A DNA stretch of 32,601 nt from Natrinema soli (GCF_028618695.1 NZ_JAQIVI010000007.1:21604-54204); one strand, 5' to 3'. Positions 1 to 7,289 are shown, counted from the stretch's first letter. The notes: a model not told the origin generated them from the letters alone. Numbers and translations are program-made.

Positions 1-2
1 CC

Positions 3-494
3 CTTGACAGCACGTTCTTCGACCGAGGTCACGCATCTGCGCACTATCTCACCCGGTCTGATCGGTCAGTAGAGACACTCAAGGTGACGACGTTGACCGA
101 TACAGAGTCCCTTGCCGCCCTTGACGTCCAATGTCACGCTCAATGGCGTCATGATACGAAGGCTGGGCCGCAGGTCGTCCGCGTTCCGGCGGACGACCTG
201 AATACTGTCGCCGCCGACAACGGCTTTCAGGACTGGCACTCCGAGTACGAATGTTACTCTCTGGGTATCGAACCGTCGATTCACTACCGTGGGTCGTCTG
301 GAAACGCTGTTAGCAACAACGCACTCATTCGAGAACACGATTATACCCAGCGCTGGATGGCCGAAACGTCGTACTTATCCGTGAAGCGCTCGCTCGGCGA
401 TGCCGTGCGAGCGCAAGCCTGGTATCGAGAGTTCCGTGAAATCGTCCTCATCTTCGCCATCAACAACATCGAACAACTTTGTGATCCACTCTGA
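3..494 (+). CDS. IS5-type DDE transposase, C-terminal part (cut by window edge)
   Basis: The frame is open from base 3 to the TGA at 492-494, so the gene starts before the window. Visible are the first catalytic aspartate (LDSTFFDRG at the extreme left), the second (AADNGF, about codon 75) and the Y-2-R-3-E-6-K signature (YTQRWMAETSYLSVK), followed by the WYREFREIVL tail. The same blocks occur in the intact IS5 transposase at 19109-19933, so both belong to one haloarchaeal IS5 group, although the sequences differ clearly. No frameshift or stop is seen in the visible part. Whether the copy is intact depends on sequence outside the window. Confidence 0.85.
   Translation, partial: LDSTFFDRGHASAHYLTRSDRSVETLKVTTLTDTESLAALDVQCHAQWRHDTKAGPQVVRVPADDLNTVAADNGFQDWHSEYECYSLGIEPSIHYRGSSGNAVSNNALIREHDYTQRWMAETSYLSVKRSLGDAVRAQAWYREFREIVLIFAINNIEQLCDPL
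171..200. repeat. Inverted repeat inside transposase gene
   Basis: Arms caggtcgtccgc (171-182) and gcggacgacctg (189-200) are perfectly complementary, 12 bp each, with a 6-nt loop. It lies wholly in the IS5 transposase reading frame. Confidence 0.9.
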
Positions 495-540
495 TCCCTA
501 CGCCGTACCACTATTCAACACAGCAGTATAATCAGCAAAC

Positions 541-870
541 ATGATATCGAACACACAGGAGAATAACGACTGCGTCGACTATGATTCGGCAACTGACACA
601 TGCTAAAAGAATCACGATTGGGAAGGGAATAACTCGCTCGCAGAAACGATTATCGCGACGGTATCGGCAGCGACTGGAATCTAACCACTTGCATTGGCGC
701 CTCTAGGTTCGGTAGTCGAATACGAAAGTTTAGAATCATTATTTTCGTCGTCTCAAAATGGCGAGCGACGGCTCATCGGTGGACGAGTGAAATTCACCTT
801 CAGCGGGTGTGAGGTTACGGTGACAGTAGATGGATCCGTCATTGTCCGCTCCGAACCGCGATCCGACTGA
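541..870 (+). pseudogene. HalOD1 output-domain protein, two nonsense codons
   Basis: One continuous frame runs from ATG 541 to TGA 868-870 but has TAA at 604-606 and 682-684. Read through, it gives a HalOD1 domain of about 108 codons: SLAETIIATVSAATG, then PLALAPLGSVVEYESLESLF, then a beta-rich end (VKFTFSGCEVTVTVDG, SVIVRS). HalOD1 is a small haloarchaeal output domain found alone or attached to sensors and often near HTH_10 regulators. No frameshift is present, so the inactivation is by two base substitutions and looks recent. The intact relative is at 25798-26121. The HalOD1 identity rests on remembered family pattern. Confidence 0.7.
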
Positions 871-1145
871 CGATCGGAAAATAGATAACAACTTCTATTT
901 ATCATTTATAATTATTAAAATTCGGTGGTAAATTCGATGGTTCCGATAAATCTCGGATGCGGTCAATTTCAACGATGGGTCCCACTCATCAGGTCGAGTT
1001 TCATTTCTACCGGTCTTGGCACCTACAAAACCGTTCCAATATCCCTGCTCAATGAGATGGTGACGTTTTCTCGGTGGTGTCAACAGGAGTTCGATTGCGA
1101 ACGGTGGCGAAAGTTACATCCTCACCCGACGATTACTCGGGACTG
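871..1145. other. AT-rich intergenic stretch
   Basis: No convincing gene is seen. The segment around 885-925 is strongly AT-rich and could hold promoter elements for the small gene at 1146. Open frames here on both strands lack recognisable domains and have no supporting start signals. Confidence 0.4.
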
Positions 1146-1376
1146 ATGACGTACGACTACGCACGCAGTCACGAACATGAATTGGAAGCGGAATACCTCA
1201 CCGCTGCTGACACCGGTGTCCTCGATCTCTATCAACAGGACGAGTCGCTATTCATCGACGTGGCCGTCCTCTGTCCGACGTGCAGTGAAACGCTTCGATT
1301 GTCTGCACACGTAACTGAAGTCGTTGACTCCGATATCGAGCTTCCACTCGAAGAAGCCGATGAAATTTACGATTAA
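1146..1376 (+). CDS. Small acidic CPTC-motif protein, unrecognised
   Basis: This encodes 76 residues starting at ATG 1146 (MTYDYARSHEHELEAEYL) and ending at TAA 1374-1376. I prefer this start to the upstream GTG in the same frame because the added residues (TVAKVTSSPDDYS) do not look conserved. The protein is acidic, as usual for haloarchaea. It has one Cys-Pro-Thr-Cys motif at about residues 45-48 after a hydrophobic stretch (FIDVAVLCPTC), which could be half of a metal site or a redox pair. No second CxxC is present, so a complete zinc ribbon within the monomer is unlikely. The function is unknown. Confidence 0.55.
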   Translation: MTYDYARSHEHELEAEYLTAADTGVLDLYQQDESLFIDVAVLCPTCSETLRLSAHVTEVVDSDIELPLEEADEIYD

Positions 1377-1558
1377 AACGACAGTCCGTGGACGTAGCAA
1401 TCGATCCCACCGGTTGTTTCTCCACGACGCGAAAAACGTCTTACAGCCGTCCAACCCTAGAACATACTTATCGTCGAACTTTATGCCGCCTATGCTGGAC
1501 ATCTGGAACGGCTCCGTATCTCACCGCCACACGGTTGCCAGGATTGATGCAGGTATTC

Positions 1559-2137
1559 TTAGAAGCGATCACGCACACAATCTTTCAGGTCGTCGTCGTT
1601 AATGTTCACTTCGAAGGCATATGGTTCGTCGGTGTCCCGCGTGCGCTCAATGTTGGCACTGACGAGTTCATTGTCGAAATACACCGGTGAGACCTTCGTC
1701 ATGACATGTTCGTAAACCGGCTCTTCAACCGTTCGCAACGCTTTCCGCCCTGCGGTGTCGGCCGCACGTGCCGCGCGGCCGAGTAACTTTCGTCCTTTTT
1801 TGAGTGCATCATCGAAGTCTCCCTCCGCTAGTTCGGAGACTGATTCTTTCAGTTTTTCTCCTGCCGCACTTACATCTTCTTCCGGTGATGTTCCGACTTT
1901 TTCTCCCTCTCCTTCCGACGTACTCGCCAGTTCGGCGGTTTTCTCTTTTACATCTTCATTGAGACGCTCATCAACTTTTGGCCGCCATACCTTCCATTCC
2001 TCAAAGTCAGATCCCTCAATATTCTCGTCGGTGAGAGCTTCTGTGATTCGATCACCATGTTCGACGATCGTGTCCCAGTCTCCTTTTTCCTTGAATCCAG
2101 CGACACTCTCCTCCATGTATTGGTCGATGCTATCCAT
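1559..2137 (-). CDS. DUF5828-like haloarchaeal protein
   Basis: The gene encodes 192 residues starting at ATG 2137. The first 70 residues (MDSIDQYMEESVAGFKEKGD onward) are helical and acidic. A low-complexity Glu/Ser/Thr segment follows (about 70-95), then a basic helical stretch (KKGRKLLGRAARAADTAGRK, about 113-132), and a C-terminal part that ends VNINDDDLKDCVRDRF. It matches my memory of the haloarchaea-specific DUF5828 family, whose function is unknown. No signal peptide or membrane segment is visible. The IS at 2189-3256 inserted about 50 bp upstream of the start codon and may have separated it from its promoter. Confidence 0.65.
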   Translation of the reverse strand: MDSIDQYMEESVAGFKEKGDWDTIVEHGDRITEALTDENIEGSDFEEWKVWRPKVDERLNEDVKEKTAELASTSEGEGEKVGTSPEEDVSAAGEKLKESVSELAEGDFDDALKKGRKLLGRAARAADTAGRKALRTVEEPVYEHVMTKVSPVYFDNELVSANIERTRDTDEPYAFEVNINDDDLKDCVRDRF

Positions 2138-2209
2138 TGATATCTATCTTATTCGAAGATGCTAGGAAGTTTCGGATTGACATAATCTGAGGGTGTCATA
2201 GAACTCTTC

Positions 2210-3202
2210 TCACACCGTGATGATCGTGCTTCCCGGATTGTCTCCGCGTTCGTAATTGGTGATAGCGACGACAAGGCGAAGGCACAGAGAAAGAAACACC
2301 TGCGCCCGTGCGTGGACGCGGCCTCGGGCGAATGTTCGCCCGAGGCCGCAGTCCTTCACTGATTCATTGGTTCGTTCGACTCCAGTACGGCGATTGTACG
2401 TCTCCTCCAACGTGGACTGCTTCAGCTGAACGTCCTCGCCGTGTTGTTCAATGCGGTCTTCGACCCTGTACTCGATGTCTTTCGGGTTGTCGGTGTTTCG
2501 TGCGTTGTACGGAGCGACTGGCACGACCCCTGCGGTCAGCAGGTGGTCGTGCCAGTCGAGCGTGTCGTAGGCGCTGTCACCGACCATCCAGATAGGCTTA
2601 GCGACGGCGAGCGCGTCACGCGTGACGCGCATCGCCGTCTCCTCTGGCGCTTGCTTACTCTCTGTAAACTCCGCTGCAATCGGGATCTTTTGCCCGGTCG
2701 AGACGATTGTACAGCCGTAGCCGTAGTAGTACTCGTCGTCGGTTGGATCGTAGCACTTCGACGCGTCTTGATCGGCGGGCATCGCCCTCACGTCAGTTGA
2801 ATCAATACAGTAGGTCAACTCGAGCAGGCCGCGGCGGGCGGCCTGCTCGACGAGGTAGGTGAAGACATCGTCAACGACGTGTTCGAGGTCGGTGAGAAAG
2901 CGATCGACCGCGTCTCTCGACGGCGGTCGATCGAAGCCACAGCTCAGCCAGACAACCGTGTTTCGAAGCTCTCGTTCAACAGGACGAATGCCGTAAATAT
3001 CCTTGTAGTAGCAGTGGAGAAAGCCACGCATCAGCTCTGGTGGCCCGTGACCTCGTGTTCGCCCCGTCTCCGCCGGGGCGAACACGTCGAACTCTTCGAG
3101 AAACTCGAAAGAGAGGTGCTCAAACAGCGCTAGCGTCTCGGTCTCCACGACATTGAAGAACGAGTCTACCGAAGGATCATCTTGCAGGGTCGCTGAACTC
3201 AT
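2210..3202 (-). CDS. DDE transposase (IS4/IS5 superfamily)
   Basis: The gene encodes 330 residues and fills the IS, starting at ATG 3202 (MSSATLQDDPSVDSFF). It catalyses cut-and-paste movement of the element. Catalytic candidates are Asp in TYCIDSTDVRAMP, Asp in WMVGDSAYDTLDW, and Glu in YNRRTGVERTNESVK, which fits Y-2-R-3-E-6-K exactly. The N-terminal region contains a hydrophobic helical block typical of the DNA-binding part. No stop or frameshift is present. Four long inverted repeats lie within the coding region (2318-2349, 2515-2558, 2820-2850, 3054-3086), so its mRNA should be strongly structured. Confidence 0.9.
   Translation of the reverse strand: MSSATLQDDPSVDSFFNVVETETLALFEHLSFEFLEEFDVFAPAETGRTRGHGPPELMRGFLHCYYKDIYGIRPVERELRNTVVWLSCGFDRPPSRDAVDRFLTDLEHVVDDVFTYLVEQAARRGLLELTYCIDSTDVRAMPADQDASKCYDPTDDEYYYGYGCTIVSTGQKIPIAAEFTESKQAPEETAMRVTRDALAVAKPIWMVGDSAYDTLDWHDHLLTAGVVPVAPYNARNTDNPKDIEYRVEDRIEQHGEDVQLKQSTLEETYNRRTGVERTNESVKDCGLGRTFARGRVHARAQVFLSLCLRLVVAITNYERGDNPGSTIITV
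2318..2349. repeat. 14-bp perfect inverted repeat in transposase gene
   Basis: Arms gcggcctcgggcga (2318-2331) and its complement (2336-2349) flank a 4-nt loop. It lies near the 3' end of the transposase coding region. Confidence 0.93.
2515..2558. repeat. 14-bp inverted repeat with nested hairpin in transposase gene
   Basis: Arms cgactggcacgacc (2515-2528) and its complement (2545-2558) are perfect. The 16-nt loop itself holds cctgc/gcagg, which extends the stem. Confidence 0.93.
2820..2850. repeat. 13-bp perfect inverted repeat in transposase gene
   Basis: Arms tcgagcaggccgc (2820-2832) and its complement (2838-2850) are separated by 5 nt. Confidence 0.93.
3054..3086. repeat. 12-bp perfect inverted repeat in transposase gene
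   Basis: Arms cgtgttcgcccc (3054-3065) and its complement (3075-3086) are separated by 9 nt, in the N-terminal third of the transposase gene. Confidence 0.93.
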
Positions 3203-3400
3203 CCACCTCAGCGTTTACCCTGCTCTTTGGTGTGCTACTCGTTCTATGACACCCTCATAATCTAGTTACAAGATATCGATATGTCTGCAACAGTTTGGAC
3301 GATATTGTCCCCAAAGTGGCGCGCTTATTCGGAGACACGTAGCGACGTTTTGCTGATCGCTCCACTTACCATGACGCACCAAATCGATCAACAACGTACT

Positions 3401-3724
3401 CTATACAAGCCGAGCCGTTCCTCGTCGAAGTCGCTCAGAAAGCGCATTTTCGGAGATTCCGAGCTCCGCAGCGATTTCCTCCTGTTTCGCCTCACGAGGG
3501 ACAGCGTAGTACCCCCGCTTCAGTGCGGTTGTCAACGCCGCTCGTTGTTCCGGTGTCACAGTAAACTCTCGCCGTCTAGGTTCTCTTTCAACGTATATGC
3601 GTTTCAATTCGAGATTCGAACTCACTTCCTCAAAGGCACTGCTAGATTGAGGCTGAACTGAACGGAGTTCTTCGAGGGAAGTAGGATGCTGTTCGAAGAA
3701 CTCCAGATCAAGGTGACAGGTTCT
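3401..3724 (-). pseudogene. HTH_10 (Bat-type) regulator, C-terminal remnant
   Basis: The frame is open from just after a TGA at 3725-3727 to the TAG at 3401-3403. The last 70 residues are a classic HTH_10 domain: FTVTPEQRAALTTALKRGYY, AVPREAKQEEIAAELGIS, ENALSERLRRGTARLV. The usual N-terminal ligand or GAF-like part of about 110 residues is mostly missing. Only DLEFFEQHPTSLEELRSV and a linker remain before homology ends at the boundary with the IS6-like remnant. Insertion or deletion linked to that element probably removed the front half. A short protein from internal GTG 3625 (74 residues, isolated HTH) is possible but unproven. HTH_10 proteins are haloarchaeal one-component transcription regulators. 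Confidence 0.75.
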
Positions 3725-3756
3725 TCAGACGTACCTTTTTGGGTAGTGATCGGACG

Positions 3757-3790
3757 CGCACGCCAGCCTGGCTGATCAGGCTGGCGTGCG
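3757..3790. repeat. 14-bp perfect inverted repeat at edge of IS6-like remnant
   Basis: Arms cgcacgccagcctg (3757-3770) and its complement (3777-3790) have a 6-nt loop. It precedes the recognisable transposase frame and resembles the hairpins within the other transposase genes here. Confidence 0.92.
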
Positions 3791-4395
3791 CTGGGCATGC
3801 TGCAGCGGCCTCCTTAGCTGAGTGTCGCGATCTCTGCGAGTGGTTCAACGTCAGCCGAACCCGAGCAACCATTCAGCACTGATACCAGTCCTATACCGAG
3901 TACTACGATCAAGAGTTCACCGCCGACCCTGCTCGAGTCGCTGTCGACGAGAAACAGGTTCAGTTCGGAGAAGAACGGACGGTTTGGTTGTACGCAGCGA
4001 TCGATGTTGACTCGAAAGTCGTGCTCCACGCACGACTTTCTGAGCATCGTGGACGGAATCCCGCTGAAACGTTCTTAGAGGAACTCAAAGAGAAACACCG
4101 CGTCTCTGACGCGGAATTTCTCGTCGATGGCATGGGAAATCTCACGGCCCTCGCTCGGACCGATCTCACCGGCCATCTTGATTACTCTGAGCGCAACATC
4201 GTCGAGAAGCTGTTCCAGACGTACACCATGCGGATCGAACGGTTTCACGTAACCTGGAACGGCAGTCAGGCCAGCACCGAGCGCTGGCTGACTGCCTACA
4301 CCGCCTACTACAACCACCACCGCAGCCACCAAGAACTGGAGAATCAGACGCCGCTCAAAGCACTCAAACTGGAGAGCTCAATCTAGCAATGCCGC
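3781..4395 (+). pseudogene. IS6-like transposase pseudogene
   Basis: A single frame reads LAECRDLCEWFNVSRTRATI, a TGA at 3880-3882 where Trp is expected, then YYDQEF and VAVDEKQVQFGEERTVWLYA onward to the TAG at 4384-4386. The DDE residues are present: Asp in VAVDEKQ, Asp in FLVDGMG and Glu in NIVEKLFQ. The tail (YYNHHRSHQELENQTPLKAL) is typical of haloarchaeal IS6-type enzymes. The N-terminus is missing and the nonsense codon splits the rest. The right end (tctagcaatgccgc, to 4395) resembles the right end of the IS6-like fragment at 7681-7690. No left inverted repeat was found. Confidence 0.8.
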
Positions 4396-4455
4396 ACGTT
4401 TAGAATAATCGGTTAGATTGCTCTGCTGATTGCGAGACAAGTAGAGGAACAGAAC

Positions 4456-4463
4456 CTATAAGA
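4456..4463 (+). promoter_or_regulatory. TATA box for trpS leader transcript
   Basis: The sequence ctataaga is centred about 27 nt upstream of the leader ATG at 4487. Archaeal transcription starts about 25-30 nt after the TATA centre, so the predicted start falls at or within a few nucleotides of that ATG. This would make a leaderless mRNA that begins with the leader peptide. It is inferred from spacing only. Confidence 0.6.
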
Positions 4464-4486
4464 GGTGCAACCTCGTCGATGTAAAT

Positions 4487-4558
4487 ATGGAGTCCACTTC
4501 CCACGTCAATTGCTGGCGTTGGCACGCGTCTCGGGAAGTGGACAGTATCGTGGTTTAG
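4487..4558 (+). CDS. Putative Trp-rich leader peptide of trpS
   Basis: This is a 23-codon ORF with ATG 4487 and TAG 4556-4558, ending 94 nt before trpS. Codons 10 and 12 are both TGG (Cys-Trp-Arg-Trp-His), an enrichment in exactly the amino acid charged by the downstream enzyme. The two Trp codons (4514-4516, 4520-4522) lie in the loop of an 11-bp stem (4492-4502 with 4533-4543), so a ribosome stalled for lack of Trp-tRNA would prevent that stem from forming. This is the logic of bacterial trp attenuators. Leader-peptide attenuation of a second TrpRS is known in Streptomyces. The role in this archaeon is inferred. With 23 codons, two Trp could arise by chance, but position, stem and promoter spacing agree. 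Confidence 0.68.
   Translation: MESTSHVNCWRWHASREVDSIVV
4492..4543 (+). promoter_or_regulatory. Leader stem-loop enclosing the Trp codons
   Basis: Arms gtccacttccc (4492-4502) and gggaagtggac (4533-4543) pair perfectly over 11 bp around a 30-nt loop holding both TGG codons. The 3' arm could alternatively pair, with a 2-nt bulge, through cgggaag (4532-4538) to cttaacccg (4570-4578). That would disrupt the next hairpin, giving a possible switch between mutually exclusive structures. Confidence 0.65.
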
Positions 4559-4559
4559 G

Positions 4560-4601
4560 GTCAGACGGGCTTAACCCGGCGGATTCGACCGCGATGCTGA
4601 C
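4560..4601 (+). promoter_or_regulatory. Branched tRNA-like leader structure before trpS
   Basis: An outer stem gtcag/ctgac (4560-4564 with 4597-4601) encloses two short hairpins, cggg-cttaa-cccg (4566-4578) and gcgg-attcga-ccgc (4579-4592). The second resembles a T-arm (ttcga loop). It starts directly after the leader stop codon and is followed by a pyrimidine-rich stretch (tcgctttctc). It may be the regulated half of the attenuator (terminator or translation block) or a tRNA mimic. The stems are short, so a conserved fold is not proven. Confidence 0.45.
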
Positions 4602-4652
4602 TCGCTTTCTCAATCGTATCGCCCCCAAAATGACAACAACCATCAAAAACAC

Positions 4653-5834
4653 ATGCCAGCAGAAGGCCACTTCACCGTAACGCCATACGCCGTCGAAGGC
4701 GACATCGACTACGACCGACTCCTCGATAAGTTCGGAGCTGACGCCCTCACTGCCGAGCAGAAGGCGAAATTCTCCGAACCCGGTCATCCGCTCGTGCGTC
4801 GTGACGTTTTCTATGCAGAGCGAGACGTAGACCCGTTCCTTGATGCCGCCAACGAAGGTAAACTGCACTCCATCGTGACGGGACGTGGCCCCTCGGGGCC
4901 GATGCACCTCGGCCACATCTTCCCGTTCTACTTCGCCAAGTACCTGCAAGACCAGACGGGAACCCTCGTCTATATCCCGTTCTCTGATGACGAGAAGTAC
5001 CTCCTTAAAGATAAGTCGCTGGGCGAGATTAGCGACTACACCCGCGAGAACCTCCTTGACCTTCTCGCGGTTGGGTTCGACCCCGAGCGAACCCGAATCA
5101 TCGTAGACACGGCTGACGCTGACGTGGTGTATCCTTTAGCAACTGCGTTTGCCAAGGAAGTAACTCAATCGACCGTGGACGCAACATATGGGGAACCCGA
5201 GAATATCGGTCTCTCGTTCTACCCTGCTGTCCAAGCCACGCACCTTCTCCTACCACAACTTGTGGAGGGTCGCCATCCGACGCTCGTCCCGATTGCGGTT
5301 GACCAAGACCCCCACGTTCGAGTCTGCCGTGACATCGCGGCCAAGCAACGGTATGACGTGGCCAAGCCCGGTGCCTTGCTCTCGAAGTTCCTCCCGAGCC
5401 TCGAAGGGCCGGGGAAGATGAGTTCGTCCGACGACGCACCGAGCATCCTCCTATCTGATGACCGAGGAACGGTCTTCGACAAAATCAGTACTCACGCTTA
5501 CTCTGGCGGGCAGACTAGTCTCGAAGAGCATCGAGAACAGGGAGGGAACCCCGAGGTGGATGTCTCGTATCAGTTCTTGTATTACTTCTTCGAAGAAAGT
5601 GATGAGCAGGTGGAACGGCTTGCACGCGAGTATCAAGAGGGGTCGCTCCTGAGTGGTGAACTCAAAGAGATGGCGGCAGAGAATATTGCGAATTTCCTCG
5701 AAGCACATCAAGAACGTCGTAGGGCACTCGGCCCGCTTGAAAAAGAGTTGGAACAGTACCGCCTGACAGAGAGTGAGCGGCAGGATGCACGGCGACGGGC
5801 AGGATATCCCGACAATTCTCTGGTTCAGCAATAG
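4653..5834 (+). CDS. trpS: Tryptophanyl-tRNA synthetase
   Basis: The gene encodes 393 residues, a class I aminoacyl-tRNA synthetase that charges tRNA-Trp with tryptophan in the cytosol. The archaeal/eukaryal-type signatures are all present: the HIGH-equivalent HLGH at residues 85-88 (GPSGPMHLGHIFPFYF), DQDPH at 218-222 and KMSSS at 255-259. The C-terminal helical domain ends about residue 385. I chose ATG 4653 because the N-terminus MPAEGHFTVTPYAVEGDIDY is typical of the family. No Shine-Dalgarno sequence is visible. The reading frame is intact and sits alone between two dead IS elements, after a possible attenuation leader. Haloarchaea often carry two trpS paralogues. This may be the inducible one, but that is inference. 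Confidence 0.95.
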   Translation: MPAEGHFTVTPYAVEGDIDYDRLLDKFGADALTAEQKAKFSEPGHPLVRRDVFYAERDVDPFLDAANEGKLHSIVTGRGPSGPMHLGHIFPFYFAKYLQDQTGTLVYIPFSDDEKYLLKDKSLGEISDYTRENLLDLLAVGFDPERTRIIVDTADADVVYPLATAFAKEVTQSTVDATYGEPENIGLSFYPAVQATHLLLPQLVEGRHPTLVPIAVDQDPHVRVCRDIAAKQRYDVAKPGALLSKFLPSLEGPGKMSSSDDAPSILLSDDRGTVFDKISTHAYSGGQTSLEEHREQGGNPEVDVSYQFLYYFFEESDEQVERLAREYQEGSLLSGELKEMAAENIANFLEAHQERRRALGPLEKELEQYRLTESERQDARRRAGYPDNSLVQQ

Positions 5835-6011
5835 ACGCACCCACAGGAACCTTCCACCTCTAAAATTCCCAAGACTATATACAATCCATTTCTCGTGCTA
5901 CCCAGTAGTGTCGGTCGCTCAACCTACTGAATCACCGCCTGATAATAACAGATATTTTATATTTGCCGTCAGCGGCGAGACCTACAAGGGAGTATCCACT
6001 TCCTCACCTAG
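5835..6011. other. Intergenic region after trpS
   Basis: No gene is recognisable. The segment is AT-rich around 5940-5965 and could hold a promoter. Nothing else is seen. Confidence 0.4.
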
Positions 6012-6116
6012 TATGACGAGAAGCCCGATTTCGTCGAAGTCCTACGGAACGCCTTCTTCCGCGACGAAACCTACGGTGATGCTGTCCCGTTTCGAGTATT
6101 TAAATTCGATGTGAGT
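6012..6116 (+). pseudogene. Unidentified gene remnant upstream of dead IS4-type transposase
   Basis: A protein-like stretch of about 35 codons (YDEKPDFVEVLRNAFF, then RDETYGDAVPFRVFKFDVS) follows a TAG at 6009-6011. It has normal haloarchaeal composition, lacks a start codon and runs into the transposase region. It is probably the C-terminal end of a gene truncated on the left. I do not recognise the family. Confidence 0.35.
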
Positions 6117-6390
6117 TCGTTAGCTCCGGGCAATGGGTACACAGATCGACAGCATTTCTCCATCAACTGTTGGGGCTGAGTTCTACTCGCTGCTCGACGC
6201 AGTCGACAGCGAGTTCATTGCCGACGACTTCGAAATCGGAACACACACCGCTAGACACGATTTTAACAACCACCTCAAAGTCGCCATCTTCGAAGGAGTC
6301 AACCCATCCGACTCACTTGCTGAACTCGTCGAGAAAACGACCATCTATGACGAGTTGACGTACATGGCTGGTTCAATCTTCTCCAGGTTG

Positions 6391-6423
6391 ACGAACGACC
6401 GCGCGGTAGTCGCGGTCGTTCGT
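6391..6423. repeat. 13-bp perfect inverted repeat in transposase pseudogene
   Basis: Arms acgaacgaccgcg (6391-6403) and its complement (6411-6423) have a 7-nt loop. A second, 10-bp hairpin (gacgccaagc/gcttggcgtc) lies at 6649-6672 in the same gene. Confidence 0.92.
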
Positions 6424-7202
6424 CTGTTCTTGGAATTGCTTCATTCACCACAGCTCTATCACCAACGCGGAGTTCAACGGAAACGACTTGACTGGCTCGA
6501 TCGTGCCGTTGTAGCAACTGATGCGACTAATTTGAATCCCACTAGATCAGTTGCAGTTCCAAGCGAACGCCATGACACCGAAATTCTCCATAAGATTGAT
6601 CCCGGTGAGAAAGGGCTCCATCTCAATCTTTCCGCGCGTGTCGATGGCGACGCCAAGCACCCGCTTGGCGTCACCATCACGCCGGGCGTAATGCGTGAGC
6701 CAACTCAGTTCAAGCATCTCCAGAGCGACGTCGAGGTCTTTGCAGAGCTCGACTCGCCAATCCACGTCTTCGACCGCGGTTACCTTGATTATGACCGGTT
6801 CTGTGACCTCAAAGAGCGTGAAACGGACTTCATCTGTCTCCTCCAAGCAGATGCTCGTGTCGACGTCCTGGAACACATCTAGGACGTCGAGATTACCGAC
6901 GAGCAGGGGACACGAGTTCTCCATGATGAATTGATTGAGCTTGCTGAGACTGGCAAGCAATTCCGCCGCATTGTCTTCGAAGACGTCGATGGCGAGGAAC
7001 TCGCGTACCTGATGACGTTGTCGTCAGCGTACGCACCTGTTGAAGTGATGAGCATCTACACGCTTCGCACGATGATCGAGATACTCTTCCGAGAACTCAA
7101 GCAGTACACGAATATCGAGAGCTTTCACTCCCAGTCGTTGAATGGCGTTCTCTTCGAGATTTTCTGTACGCTGATCGGATACGTATTGGTTGAGTGGTTC
7201 CG

Positions 7203-7230
7203 GCACGCCACCCGTTACAGGGTGGCGTGC
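7203..7230. repeat. 11-bp perfect inverted repeat in transposase pseudogene
   Basis: Arms gcacgccaccc (7203-7213) and its complement (7220-7230) have a 6-nt loop. It lies where the C-terminal frame of the IS4-type transposase is lost. Confidence 0.92.
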
Positions 7231-7289
7231 AGGAAGTAATCCGAACGATCCGCACCCGGTGGAACACATCGCTGCGAACCTACGGCTGA

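Larger units (their letters stand above)
2189..3256 (-). mobile_element. Complete IS element with 16-bp TIRs and 7-bp target duplication
   Basis: The ends are perfect 16-bp inverted repeats: GAGGGTGTCATAGAAC at 2189-2204 and its complement at 3241-3256. The sequence ataatct is present directly outside both ends (2182-2188 and 3257-3263), a 7-bp target-site duplication. The element is 1068 bp with one intact transposase gene on the minus strand. Perfect ends, an intact duplication and an open frame point to a recent insertion that may still be active. I cannot name the ISfinder entry. The transposase has the YREK signature of the IS4/IS5 superfamily. Confidence 0.92.
6133..7289 (+). pseudogene. 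IS4-family (ISH8-like) transposase pseudogene
   Basis: Reading from ATG 6133 gives 249 codons, then TAG at 6880-6882, then the same frame continues (TDEQGTRVLHDELIELAETG) to about 7195. From there the C-terminus continues in another frame (QEVIRTIRTRWNTSLRTYG, TGA 7287-7289). Family marks are Asp in VVATDATNLN, Asp in HVFDRGYLDYDRF, and the YREK signature in YTLRTMIEILFRELK. One nonsense codon plus one frameshift make it inactive. The frameshift lies at or near the hairpin at 7203-7230. Internal inverted repeats occur at 6391-6423, 6649-6672 and 7203-7230. Confidence 0.8.

Noticed and set aside
925..1146. A 73-codon plus-strand frame and an overlapping minus-strand frame.
   Set aside because: No domain, no family-like composition, and they overlap each other. 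They look like chance frames.
1377..1558. A plus-strand stretch beginning DVAIDPTGCFSTTRKTS that resembles the first catalytic block of an IS transposase.
   Set aside because: The resemblance is limited to a few residues, the following sequence is not transposase-like, and it continues antisense to the DUF5828-like gene.
4465..4680. A 71-codon frame overlapping the trpS leader and the trpS start.
   Set aside because: It is out of frame with the Trp-rich leader, has no start signal and overlaps the true trpS start. The composition looks random.
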